Shown here piece by piece: positions 5,967 through 12,474 of a stretch of DNA of 13,832 bases. The position numbers and the translations under genes are program-made. The notes below the pieces were generated by a model. It did not search any database and was not told the DNA's origin. It saw only the letters and a list, made by a program, of their open reading frames with translations. This DNA is from Selenomonas sp. AE3005. Its GTDB lineage: Bacteria > Bacillota > Negativicutes > Selenomonadales > Selenomonadaceae. The stretch is taken from NCBI RefSeq assembly GCF_905233635.1, contig NZ_CAJODG010000048.1, positions 1 to 13,832 on the forward strand, given 5' to 3'. Every line of letters begins with the position of its first letter. The first letter of the stretch is position 1.

Positions 5967-6725
5967 ATGCATAAGGTTAAATATATTGGTGGTTCGCTTA
6001 TTATCTTGTTAGCGTTTTGGCAAATCGTAACCTGGCTGGGGGGCTGGAATGAAGCGTTGTTTCCTTCGCCATTAGGAACCGTGCGTGGTTTGGGAGAACT
6101 TCTGGCTAGTGGTGTGCTGGCTGCAGATATTCGTGCTAGTCTCAGCAGATTTGCTCTGGGTTATATCAGTGCAGTGGTTTTAGCCATGGCCTTAGGATTG
6201 GTATTAGGCTGGTATAAAAAAATCTGGAATTATCTTAATCCAGTAGCGCAGGTATTGCGCCCGGTATCACCTGTGGCCTGGCTGCCGTTTATCGTATTAT
6301 TCTTCGGCATTGGTGAAATGCCCGCTCTCGTTATCATATTTATCGCTGCCTTTTTTCCCGTGCTTTTGGCCACTGTAGCGGCGGTGCAGGGGATGGAACC
6401 TGTGTACTTAAAGGTCGCTAAAAATTTTGGCATTGGCCAGCCTCAGATTTTAGGGAAAATCGTATTCCCCGCAGTTTTTCCCCGTATTGCAACAGGCCTG
6501 CATTTAGCTTTAGGGACAGCCTGGGTATTCCTCGTTGCTGGAGAAATGGCTGGTGCGCAATCTGGTCTTGGCTTTTTGATTATCGATGCCCGTAATAATC
6601 TAAGAGCAGACTGGCTAATGGCTGCAATACTGACCATTGGTGTTCTGGGCTTAGTCTTGGATGGAATCGTAAGTTATCTGGAAGGGCAGATTTACCGCCG
6701 GTGGGGATTAACGAGGAGGACCTAA
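5967..6725 (+). CDS. ABC transporter permease, SsuC/TauC/NrtB-like
   Basis: A 252-residue inner-membrane permease of the BPD_transp_1 superfamily with about six membrane segments, normal for the sulfonate/nitrate/taurine subgroup. The cytoplasmic EAA-type coupling loop is seen at about 149-170 (KVAKNFGIGQPQILGKIVFP), ending in the typical hydrophobic-Pro. The N-terminal LFPSPLGTVRGLGELLASG (31-49) is also characteristic. I chose the ATG at 5967, with AAAGGCGG 6 bases upstream. A GTG at 5949 is in frame but has its ribosome site directly abutting it and lies within the hairpin at 5922-5951. It would form the channel of the importer with its neighbours. Confidence 0.88.
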   Translation: MHKVKYIGGSLIILLAFWQIVTWLGGWNEALFPSPLGTVRGLGELLASGVLAADIRASLSRFALGYISAVVLAMALGLVLGWYKKIWNYLNPVAQVLRPVSPVAWLPFIVLFFGIGEMPALVIIFIAAFFPVLLATVAAVQGMEPVYLKVAKNFGIGQPQILGKIVFPAVFPRIATGLHLALGTAWVFLVAGEMAGAQSGLGFLIIDARNNLRADWLMAAILTIGVLGLVLDGIVSYLEGQIYRRWGLTRRT

Positions 6726-6727
6726 GT

Positions 6728-7504
6728 ATGAGCTATATAAAAGTGGAAGATGTATCCCGTCAGTTTACCAAGGCGGATGGCAGTGTGTTTCAAGCTCTTG
6801 ACCATGTGGATTTGGAGATAAAGCAAGGAGAATTTATTTGCTTACTTGGGCCGTCTGGTTGCGGCAAAAGTACCCTGCTCAATATTCTGGCAGGCTTTGA
6901 AGGGGCTAGTGCCGGAACGGTGACGATTGATGGACAAACCGTGGCTAAACCCAGTCCGAAGTATGTGACGATTTTTCAGAACTATGGATTACTGCCTTGG
7001 CGTACTGTGCTAAAGAATGTGGAACTTGGATTGGAAGAACAACAGCTTTCTGCGGATGAACGAGAAAAAATTGCTCGTCACTATTTGGAGATTGTCGGTT
7101 TGCAGAATTTTGCAGACAGCCATCCGGCAGAACTATCCGGTGGGATGCAGCAGCGTGTGGCAATAGCGAGAGCATTGGCAGTTGACCCGGAAATTATATT
7201 TATGGATGAACCATTTGCGGCGTTAGATGCTTTAACCCGTATGAAATTGCAGGATGAGGTATCGGCTATCTGCCGGGAGCAGAAAAAGACCATTATCTTT
7301 GTCACGCATGATATCGATGAAGCAGTGGTGCTGGCAGACCGCATTGTGGTCATGACACCAAATCCTGGGCAGATTAAAACAATACTGCCGGTAGACCTAC
7401 ATGGTCAGCGCGACCGTACCAGCCCGGATTTCTGGGATATCCGTGAACGAGTTTTTGAGTGCTTTGCCTTAAAACCTGAGGATAAAACCGAATATTACAT
7501 TTGA
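6728..7504 (+). CDS. ABC transporter ATP-binding protein, SsuB/TauB/NrtD-like
   Basis: A 258-residue ATPase subunit that drives import from the cytoplasmic face. All catalytic elements are intact: Walker A GPSGCGKST (41-49), Q-loop Q84 within TIFQNYGLLPW, signature LSGGMQQR (136-143), Walker B IIFMDEP (156-162), D-loop ALD and H-loop H194 in VTHDIDEA. The FQNYGLLPW form is typical of the NitT/TauT group. The start at 6728 has AGGAGG (6714-6719) 8 bases upstream and lies 2 bases after the permease stop. An in-frame GTG at 6701 inside the permease gene lacks such a site. It is the last gene of the cooS operon; only small hairpins without T-tracts follow (7509-7532 and 7534-7547). Confidence 0.93.
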   Translation: MSYIKVEDVSRQFTKADGSVFQALDHVDLEIKQGEFICLLGPSGCGKSTLLNILAGFEGASAGTVTIDGQTVAKPSPKYVTIFQNYGLLPWRTVLKNVELGLEEQQLSADEREKIARHYLEIVGLQNFADSHPAELSGGMQQRVAIARALAVDPEIIFMDEPFAALDALTRMKLQDEVSAICREQKKTIIFVTHDIDEAVVLADRIVVMTPNPGQIKTILPVDLHGQRDRTSPDFWDIRERVFECFALKPEDKTEYYI

Positions 7505-7531
7505 GATAATGAAACACATTTATCCGTTTCA

Positions 7532-7561
7532 TGGACGGGCTACCGTCAAAGGGAGTATAAT
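7532..7561 (+). promoter_or_regulatory. Probable promoter of the EamA gene
   Basis: A perfect TATAAT (7556-7561) has TGGACG (7532-7537, 4 of 6 to TTGACA) 18 nt upstream. The GACGG/CCGTC tetraloop hairpin (7534-7547) overlaps the spacer. The EamA gene start is 30 bases downstream, so it is likely a separate transcript from the cooS operon. Confidence 0.45.
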
Positions 7562-7590
7562 AAACTCACTATAAACATGGAGGGATAAAT

Positions 7591-8424
7591 GTGTTTCGTG
7601 CATTATCGTTGTTATGCCTGTTATGGGGCTTCAACTGGGTGGTCATGAAGGTGGCCAATGAATTTTTTTCGCCATCATTTTTTGCTATGCTCCGTTTTTC
7701 CACAGGGGCAGCTATATTGTTAATGGTAACCGTGATAAAGCGGATTCCATTGCCGCCCAAAAGATATTGGCCATGGATTATCTTCACTGGGGCTACTCAG
7801 ATTGCCTTTTGTAATGCGGCTATGCAGACGTCTCTGCAGACGCTGGGGGCAGGGCTGGCCGCAATGCTTAACTATACCATGCCGATTTGGGTGGCCATAC
7901 TTGCTAGAGTCTTTTTGCAGGAAAAGCTCAGTGGACGAAAAGTGGCAGGTATTGCGCTGAGCATATCCGGACTGGGCTTACTTCTGAATGTGGATGCCTC
8001 AGGAGATTGGTATGCTATTATGCTGGCATTGTCTGCGGCCATGGTATGGGCTGCGGGGAATGTTGCCATGAAGGGTAAACTTATGGGCTGTGATCTTACG
8101 TCGCTTACGGCATGGCAGATGACGGTGGGTGCCGTAGTATTAGCGGTTTATAATGTATTTGTGGGGGAGTGGTACGCTGAGTGGAATGCACTGTCCGTTG
8201 CTTGTGTTGCCTATAACGGAGCTTTGGCATCTGCTGTTGCTTTTATGCTGTGGTGTTACTTGATAAAGCATACGGAAGCCAGCAAGGCGGCCATATATTC
8301 TCTGGCAGTTCCAGTAGTGGGTATCGTTTCGGGAATTGTGTTTTTGGGAGAAAGTCTGACGCTGGCTATGGGGATGGGGATGCTGCTTGTTTTTGCTGGC
8401 ATTGTTTTGGCTCAGAAAGGTTAA
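7591..8424 (+). CDS. EamA/DMT-family transporter
   Basis: A 277-residue integral membrane protein with about ten hydrophobic segments in two EamA repeats (about 1-130 and 140-277), the normal size for the drug/metabolite transporter superfamily (RhaT/YdcZ-like exporters of amino acids or metabolites). Typical features are LLWGFNWVVMKVA near the N-terminus, the FFAMLRFSTGA segment, PIWVAILARVFLQEKLS at the end of repeat 1 and the VPVVGIVSGIVFLGESLT helix pair near the C-terminus. The start is GTG with GGAGGG 6 bases upstream; the nearby ATG is out of frame. It is preceded by its own likely promoter and is convergent with the acetyltransferase gene. Substrate unknown. Confidence 0.88.
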   Translation: MFRALSLLCLLWGFNWVVMKVANEFFSPSFFAMLRFSTGAAILLMVTVIKRIPLPPKRYWPWIIFTGATQIAFCNAAMQTSLQTLGAGLAAMLNYTMPIWVAILARVFLQEKLSGRKVAGIALSISGLGLLLNVDASGDWYAIMLALSAAMVWAAGNVAMKGKLMGCDLTSLTAWQMTVGAVVLAVYNVFVGEWYAEWNALSVACVAYNGALASAVAFMLWCYLIKHTEASKAAIYSLAVPVVGIVSGIVFLGESLTLAMGMGMLLVFAGIVLAQKG

Positions 8425-8457
8425 TGAAAAATAAGCTTGCAGGTTTGTGTTATTTTT

Positions 8458-8490
8458 CCTCTCTGTCAATTGTGATAATTGATGGGGAGG
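8458..8490. other. Stem-loop between convergent genes
   Basis: Bases 8458-8471 pair with 8477-8490 over 14 bp (three G-T pairs) around a 5-nt loop, in the gap between the EamA and acetyltransferase genes. Neither side has a T-tract in the right place for an intrinsic terminator, although a TTTTT run precedes the stem on the plus strand. It may be a shared, Rho-assisted or degenerate transcription end. Confidence 0.4.
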
Positions 8491-8517
8491 CCGTCGCAGT
8501 TCGGATTTTTATCGAGT

Positions 8518-9129
8518 TCAATGCATATCTCCTTGAAAAGACTTTTCCTTACTGGATAATGAGATTTCTTCCTGATTAATTTTGCGGATAACTTTGCAGG
8601 GGTTGCCGACAGCAACACAATTGGCCGGAATATCCTTTACAACTACGCTGCCACCGCCAATAACAGCACCATCACCAATGGTTACGCCAGGCATAACATG
8701 TACGCCTGCTCCAATCCACACATTATTGCCAATGGTAATGGGATAGGCATATTCAAGTCCCTGATTACGGCGTTTTATATCCAGCGGGTGCCCTGCGGTA
8801 TAAAATCCACAGTTCGGGGCGATAAATACGTTGTCTCCAAAGGTGACCTTTGCACAGTCCAATATTACCATATTGTGATTAGCAAAGAAATTTTCGCCGA
8901 TTTCGATATTATATCCGTAGTCACATAAGAAGGGGGCCATGATGTTAAAAGAACCTTTGGTATGGCCAAGAAGGCGTTTCATAATGTCACGTTGCTCGTC
9001 TTCTTTTGCTGGATGCAGATGATTGAACTCATAACATAGGGATTTTGCTTTCTGACGCTCTGCCAGTAGTTCCTTGTCGTAATTGGCATCATAAATCATC
9101 TGATTGAGCATTTTTTCTTTTTCCGTCAT
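8518..9129 (-). CDS. Maltose/galactoside-type O-acetyltransferase (hexapeptide-repeat)
   Basis: A 203-residue acetyl-CoA-dependent sugar O-acetyltransferase of the Maa/LacA/NodL group, normal length. The N-terminal Mac domain (about 3-55, EKEKMLNQMIYDANYDKELL) is followed by a left-handed beta-helix of hexapeptide repeats (about 70-180; for example IGENFFANHNMVI, IGNNVWIGAGVHVMPGVTIGDGAVIGGGSVV). The catalytic His is H114 in YTAGHPLD, and GNPCKVIR (175-182) ends the helix as usual. The ATG at 9129 has AGGAGG (complement of 9138-9143) 8 bases upstream. An upstream in-frame start at 9186 would cross the promoter and is rejected. Natural acceptors of such enzymes are often unknown; detoxification of excess sugars is the usual proposal. 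Confidence 0.92.
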   Translation of the reverse strand: MTEKEKMLNQMIYDANYDKELLAERQKAKSLCYEFNHLHPAKEDEQRDIMKRLLGHTKGSFNIMAPFLCDYGYNIEIGENFFANHNMVILDCAKVTFGDNVFIAPNCGFYTAGHPLDIKRRNQGLEYAYPITIGNNVWIGAGVHVMPGVTIGDGAVIGGGSVVVKDIPANCVAVGNPCKVIRKINQEEISLSSKEKSFQGDMH

Positions 9130-9157
9130 AGTGTGTGCCTCCTGCATTTTTAGATTT

Positions 9158-9186
9158 ATTATAACGCGATACCGAATGAGGAGCAA
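9158..9186 (-). promoter_or_regulatory. Promoter of the acetyltransferase gene
   Basis: On the minus strand, TTGCTC (complement of 9181-9186), a 17-nt spacer and a perfect TATAAT (complement of 9158-9163) lie just upstream of the gene, giving a leader of about 20 nt. It is divergent from the plus-strand promoter at 9197-9225. Confidence 0.65.
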
Positions 9187-9196
9187 TTTTTATTAC

Positions 9197-9225
9197 TTGA
9201 CACTGGATTTGCAATATGCTATTGT
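9197..9225 (+). promoter_or_regulatory. Promoter feeding a short terminated leader
   Basis: A consensus TTGACA (9197-9202), 17 nt, then TATTGT (9220-9225, 4 of 6). The predicted start near 9232 is only about 50 nt before a strong terminator (9249-9284), so most transcripts would be very short unless read-through is regulated. Confidence 0.5.
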
Positions 9226-9248
9226 AAATCCATCAATAGTGGCAAAGG

Positions 9249-9284
9249 AGCCCAGGCGAAATATAGGTTCGTCTGGGCTTTTTT
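9249..9284 (+). terminator. Strong intrinsic terminator in the leader of the unknown gene
   Basis: AGCCCAGGCGAA (9249-9260) pairs with 9268-9279, with one G-T pair, around a 7-nt loop, directly followed by T residues to 9284. It points along the plus strand, yet the nearest upstream gene is divergent. It therefore cannot be an ordinary gene end and must end an RNA begun at about 9232, or a longer antisense RNA. Confidence 0.75.
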
Positions 9285-9325
9285 ATACCCTTGGATAGCT
9301 GCTGTTGGTAGTATATTGGTATTGC

Positions 9326-9383
9326 AGGACAAAGGCGTCCTAAATCATTGACTGATGGTTTAGGATGCCTTTCTTGCATTTTT
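9326..9383 (+). promoter_or_regulatory. Second leader hairpin with alternative pairing
   Basis: AAAGGCGTCCTAAA (9331-9344) pairs with 9359-9372 (one G-T pair) around a 14-nt loop, and T residues occur at 9379-9383 after a short gap. AGGAC (9326-9330) can instead pair with GTCCT (9337-9341), opening the large stem. The structure ends just before the ribosome site (GAGGGGG, 9386-9392) of the next gene, so it could control termination or translation. Confidence 0.45.
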
Positions 9384-9395
9384 ACGAGGGGGAAG

Positions 9396-9797
9396 ATGAA
9401 TATGATTACATTTCCGTTGTTTACTGAATTAGAAAAACACCGTGATGAGGCCAATGAAAATTTCCATCGCAACATTAGGCCACAACTGGTTGAACGGCTC
9501 AAAGCCTTTGGTTTTGCGAGCATTAGCGAAGATGTTACAGGGATTATGCAGTTGCAGGAACAGGCAACCCGGAATAAATATGTTCTGGCTATCCGCAAAT
9601 ATGAAATCACAATTCATTTCCAGCATGTAAAAACAGGGGAGCAGTTACTGATTTGTTCCATAAGCAATTTTGAACTGAGTGCGCATGTGATTCTGGATAT
9701 CATTATTGCCTCCATAGACAGTTGGCTGCAGTATGGGGAGATTTATGATTACAAGGCTGCGCAGAATCTGACGGAACGGGCAAAGAAAAGACGGTAA
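9396..9797 (+). CDS. Hypothetical protein, family not recognised
   Basis: A 133-residue soluble protein that I do not recognise. It starts MNMITFPLFTELEKHRDEANENFHRN, has no signal peptide or membrane segment, and alternates amphipathic helix with a likely beta-rich middle (KYEITIHFQHVKTGEQLLICSISNF, about 70-94). It ends in a basic tail, TERAKKRR. The ribosome site GAGGGGG (9386-9392) lies 3 bases before the ATG at 9396 and 9 before the in-frame ATG at 9402, so the true start may be 9402 (131 residues). An upstream frame from 9348 runs through the leader hairpin and is rejected. The gene follows a structured leader and precedes a symporter with its own promoter; nothing fixes its function. 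Confidence 0.65.
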   Translation: MNMITFPLFTELEKHRDEANENFHRNIRPQLVERLKAFGFASISEDVTGIMQLQEQATRNKYVLAIRKYEITIHFQHVKTGEQLLICSISNFELSAHVILDIIIASIDSWLQYGEIYDYKAAQNLTERAKKRR

Positions 9798-9810
9798 TCA
9801 GGAATAATCG

Positions 9811-9839
9811 TTGCTCGGAAAAAGGACAGGTGATAAAAT
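9811..9839 (+). promoter_or_regulatory. Promoter of the SSS symporter gene
   Basis: TTGCTC (9811-9816), 17 nt, TAAAAT (9834-9839). The leader from about 9846 holds an 8-bp stem, GGTAAAGG (9860-9867) with CCTTTGCC (9883-9890, one G-T pair), that ends shortly before the ribosome site AAGGAA. Confidence 0.5.
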
Positions 9840-9910
9840 AGGCTGGACGATAAGCAAATGGTAAAGGGGACACCTATTTAGACCTTTGCCGGGGAAGGAA
9901 GCGTATTGGT

Positions 9911-11308
9911 GTGAATTATTCATTGGCTCATTTGGTAATAATGGCCATGACGATTGGTGTGGTTTTAGCAGGTGGGCTTTATGCTGCAAGGTCAGTAAAA
10001 TCAGCCGAAGGGTTTAGCCTGGGCGGTCGCTCGGCAGGTATACCAATGATTGCTGGCAGTATTGCCGGAACATGTGTTGGAGGCGGGGCAACGGTAGGAA
10101 CAGCCCAGCTGGCTGGTTCAATCGGTTTGTCAGCAGTATGGTTTACTATTGGCGTCGGTCTGTCTCTATTAATTATGGGGCTTATTTACGCGCGTCCGCT
10201 AAGATACACGGGGCTTGAAACGATATCGCAGTATTTGGTTGAAAACTATGGCAAAGGAGCTGGACGTTTTACCAGTTTTGCTACATCTTTGGGGATTTTG
10301 TTCAGTGCTGTTGCCAGTACATTGCCGGGAATTAGCCTGCTGGCAGCATTAACGGGCCTTTCTTATGCAGTATCAGCAGGTATATTACTGTTGTTAGTGA
10401 TTTTATATGCTTTTTTCGGTGGGATGAAAACTGCCTCTGTCGGTGGCATTTTGAAGATGCTCATCCTGTTCGTGACGCTATTTACATTGGGAATCGCAGC
10501 ATGGCAGGGCCTTATTAGTGCTCCTGAAATGCTCGCCAATAAACCGGTAGGGTTCCTAAGCCTTTGGGGCATCAGTAATGGTTCTATCCTGAATAATCTT
10601 GTCTCTATAATTGTAGGTATGATTTGTACGCAGACCTATATACAGGCAATATTTTCAGCGGCAACACCGCGCACTGCTGCTGTTGGCCTTATATTGGCGG
10701 CGATGGTGGCTATTCCTGTTGGCTTGCCGTGTGCAGTTATGGGGATTTATATGCAAACGTTACATCCGGAAATCCCAGCTATGCTGGCATTACCTGCTTA
10801 TCTGCTGCAATATGCGTCGCCACTTATGGGAGGAGCAGCACTGGGAGGTATTGTTCTGGGGATAATCGGTTCTATTGCCGGTTTATCCTTGGGCGTTGGA
10901 ACGATGGTAGCAAGAGATGTGTTGGAGCCACTTCTGAAAATACGTTCAGAACAGGGAAAATTAACCTTGATGCGTGTATCCGTTGTAGGCGCGATAATAA
11001 TCGCAATGCTGATTGCCATAACCCATAAAGATTCCCAAATCTTGTTTTGGAATTACCTTTCCATGGCACTTAGAGGCTGTGGCATATTTATACCGCTAAC
11101 ACTGGCTATCTTCAGCCCGAGGGCAATTTCGCCACGTTGGGCGCTTGCCTCCATGGTGCTATCGCTTGGTTCGGCGATACTTGCGGGATTGGTTCATACG
11201 GCTATGTCACCTATCTTTGTGGGCTTAGGAGTAAGCCTTACTGTGGTGCTCATGGGGATGAGCTGGAAAAAGATGACGTCAGAATCAGTTTCTGTGCATG
11301 CACAATAA
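9911..11308 (+). CDS. Sodium:solute symporter (SSS/SSF family)
   Basis: A 465-residue Na+-coupled transporter of the SSS family (PutP/PanF/SGLT-like), slightly short for the group, with about 12-13 hydrophobic segments. The most diagnostic part is AEGFSLGGRSAGIPMIAGSIAGTCVGGGATVGTAQLA (32-68), the segment before and within TM2 that contains part of the Na+ site. TGLETISQYLVENYGKGAGR (100-119) and YAFFGGMKTASVGGILKM also fit. The start is GTG with AAGGAA about 10 bases upstream, so initiation is probably modest. Substrate cannot be inferred; the pantothenate, proline and carboxylate subgroups are all possible. It ends before two hairpins at 11361-11420. Confidence 0.85.
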   Translation: MNYSLAHLVIMAMTIGVVLAGGLYAARSVKSAEGFSLGGRSAGIPMIAGSIAGTCVGGGATVGTAQLAGSIGLSAVWFTIGVGLSLLIMGLIYARPLRYTGLETISQYLVENYGKGAGRFTSFATSLGILFSAVASTLPGISLLAALTGLSYAVSAGILLLLVILYAFFGGMKTASVGGILKMLILFVTLFTLGIAAWQGLISAPEMLANKPVGFLSLWGISNGSILNNLVSIIVGMICTQTYIQAIFSAATPRTAAVGLILAAMVAIPVGLPCAVMGIYMQTLHPEIPAMLALPAYLLQYASPLMGGAALGGIVLGIIGSIAGLSLGVGTMVARDVLEPLLKIRSEQGKLTLMRVSVVGAIIIAMLIAITHKDSQILFWNYLSMALRGCGIFIPLTLAIFSPRAISPRWALASMVLSLGSAILAGLVHTAMSPIFVGLGVSLTVVLMGMSWKKMTSESVSVHAQ

Positions 11309-11360
11309 GGCAGAAATCTTGCTTTTATAATCTGTGCGTGATAAACTTTTAAAAAGATGT

Positions 11361-11377
11361 GGCGGTTGCAAACCGTC
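11361..11377 (+). other. Small hairpin after the symporter gene
   Basis: GGCGGTT (11361-11367) pairs with AACCGTC (11371-11377), with one G-T pair, around a 3-nt loop, followed by only three T residues. It is a weak terminator candidate. A TATAAT at 11326-11331 lies upstream without a convincing -35. Confidence 0.35.
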
Positions 11378-11393
11378 TTTGGAATGAATTTGT

Positions 11394-11420
11394 AAGGCAG
11401 CGTCTTAGGGCGTTGCCTTT
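11394..11420 (+). terminator. Intrinsic terminator after the symporter gene
   Basis: AAGGCAGCG (11394-11402) pairs with CGTTGCCTT (11411-11419), with one G-T pair, around an 8-nt loop, continuing into a TTTTAT tail. It probably ends the symporter transcript. The following operon then needs either read-through or a promoter that overlaps this hairpin; I see no strong one. Confidence 0.6.
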
Positions 11421-11441
11421 TATCAGTTTTGGGGGATAAGT

Positions 11442-11586
11442 TTGAAGGTATTAAATTTCTTTGGTGGAGCAGGGCAAGGAAAAGGATGAGCAGATAGTGG
11501 CGATACTGGAGAAATGGCAGATTCCCTATATGGTGATATCCCCATGGGAAACGGATAAGGTTGCTCTGGACTTGAAGGTGCGATAA
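11442..11586 (+). pseudogene. Remnant of a P-loop ATP-binding protein, internally deleted and frameshifted
   Basis: A TTG start at 11442, with GGGGG (11431-11435) 6 bases upstream, encodes LKVLNFFGGAGQGKG and then meets TGA at 11487. This is a classic N-terminal beta strand plus Walker A (GxxxxGK) cut off just where the Ser/Thr should follow. In another frame, an open reading runs from about 11464 through DEQIVAILEKWQIPYMVISPWETDKVALDLKVR to a TAA at 11584-11586, which overlaps the next ATG by one base. The simplest reading is a short kinase-like ATPase gene that lost its middle, with both ends and the translational coupling to the CYTH gene left behind. Two unrelated short frames are the alternative. 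Confidence 0.5.
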
Positions 11587-12071
11587 TGGAGATTGAACGT
11601 CAATTTTTGGTAGAAAAGCTGCCGGAACTGCCAGAGGCCTATGAAGAATTGCAGCAGGGGTATATATCACTGGAGCCTGAAATCCGTATCCGGAGAATTG
11701 GAGACAGTCATTTCATACTGACAGTTAAGCGGGGCGCTGGTCTGGTACGGGAAGAGTGGGAGACCGATATCTCCCGGCAGGAATATGAAAATCTGGCGGC
11801 ACGACTGTATCCCGGAACCAGAATGATTGAAAAGCGCCGTTACCATATTGCTCTTCAGGATGGCCGCATTGCAGAACTGCATGTGCATGGCGGCCATTTA
11901 GCAGGGTTCAGCTACGTTGAGGTCGAATTTTCTACAGTAGAGAAGGCTAAAGACTTTGTGCCTCCGGATTGGTTTGGCAGGGAAGTAACGGAAGACGCAA
12001 GATTTTCCTATGGAACCCTGGCTAATGAGGACGGTATGGAGGTTGTACGCCGTTTGCTGATTGACCGATAA
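11586..12071 (+). CDS. CYTH-domain protein (triphosphate tunnel metalloenzyme-like)
   Basis: A 161-residue, single-domain CYTH protein, the size of small bacterial triphosphatases (inorganic triphosphatase or thiamine-triphosphatase type) that hydrolyse triphosphates inside an eight-stranded tunnel with Mg2+ or Mn2+. The N-terminal signature ExExK is present as MEIERQ, so the lysine position is Gln6. Tunnel strands are seen as IRIRRIGDSHFILTVKRG (33-50), EEWETDIS, MIEKRRYHIAL and YVEVEFSTVEKA, and the C-terminal WFGREVTEDARFSYGTLA is typical of the group. Start: ATG at 11586 with AAGG 7 bases upstream, overlapping the TAA of the remnant gene before it. It is followed by the zinc-finger gene after a 19-base gap. 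Activity is probable but the Lys to Gln change leaves room for doubt. Confidence 0.85.
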   Translation: MEIERQFLVEKLPELPEAYEELQQGYISLEPEIRIRRIGDSHFILTVKRGAGLVREEWETDISRQEYENLAARLYPGTRMIEKRRYHIALQDGRIAELHVHGGHLAGFSYVEVEFSTVEKAKDFVPPDWFGREVTEDARFSYGTLANEDGMEVVRRLLIDR

Positions 12072-12090
12072 GAAAACTGGGGAGCTATGT

Positions 12091-12462
12091 ATGAGCATGG
12101 AAAAGAAAGGCGAAGAACAGCTGTTGGAAGCCATGAAGGTCATGAAAAATGTTGACTGGAAGAAGGTTATCAAGGTACTGGCTAAAATTCAACAGACAGA
12201 AGGCAAAGATGATGAGGAATTAAATAAACTGCTGGACAAGTGGGAAGACGTTTATGATGACGTATTTAAGGAGCCGCTGAAGTGTTCATTTTGCAATAAA
12301 ACCCAGCATGAGGTGAGAAAGCTCATTGCCGGGCCAGGCGTATATATCTGCGATGAATGTGTTGAGCTGTGCTGCGAGATATTGGATGAGGAATTCAAAG
12401 GAAATCATAATCATGGTGCCCTGAAGCATATTTGTAACCATAAACGTGATTGCGACGATTAG
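12091..12462 (+). CDS. Stand-alone ClpX-type C4 zinc-finger protein
   Basis: A 123-residue protein with a single recognisable domain: the zinc-binding domain of ClpX at about 63-98, C65-X2-C68-X18-C87-X2-C90 (KCSFCNKTQHEVRKLIAGPGVYICDEC). The AAA+ unfoldase part of ClpX (another 300 or more residues) is absent. Residues 1-62 are charged and probably helical. The C-terminal tail (105-123) has H106, H108, H113, C115, H117 and C121, a possible second metal site. In ClpX this domain dimerises and binds substrates and adaptors, so an adaptor or decoy role is conceivable but unproven. The ATG at 12091 has GGGGAG 6 bases upstream. It is co-transcribed with the CYTH and DUF169 genes. Confidence 0.85.
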   Translation: MSMEKKGEEQLLEAMKVMKNVDWKKVIKVLAKIQQTEGKDDEELNKLLDKWEDVYDDVFKEPLKCSFCNKTQHEVRKLIAGPGVYICDECVELCCEILDEEFKGNHNHGALKHICNHKRDCDD

Positions 12463-12474
12463 GAGAAGCGAAAA

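Noticed and set aside
6701..6727. GTG start for the ABC ATPase at 6701
   Set aside because: It overlaps the permease gene and lacks the AGGAGG that sits 8 bases before the ATG at 6728.
8458..8490. Intrinsic terminator for the acetyltransferase or EamA gene
   Set aside because: The stem is good but no T-tract follows on either strand, so it is listed only as a stem-loop.
9130..9186. N-terminal extension of the acetyltransferase to 9186
   Set aside because: It would place the promoter inside the coding region; the ATG at 9129 has a perfect AGGAGG and the usual Mac-domain N-terminus.
9872..9891. ACCTATT upstream of the SSS gene as a third Rrf2-type operator
   Set aside because: The GGTA half-site is absent at the 9-base spacing seen in the two real repeats.
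10624..11028. 134-codon plus-strand frame inside the symporter gene
   Set aside because: Out-of-frame shadow of the SSS gene with a Cys/Gly/Tyr-rich, non-protein-like composition.
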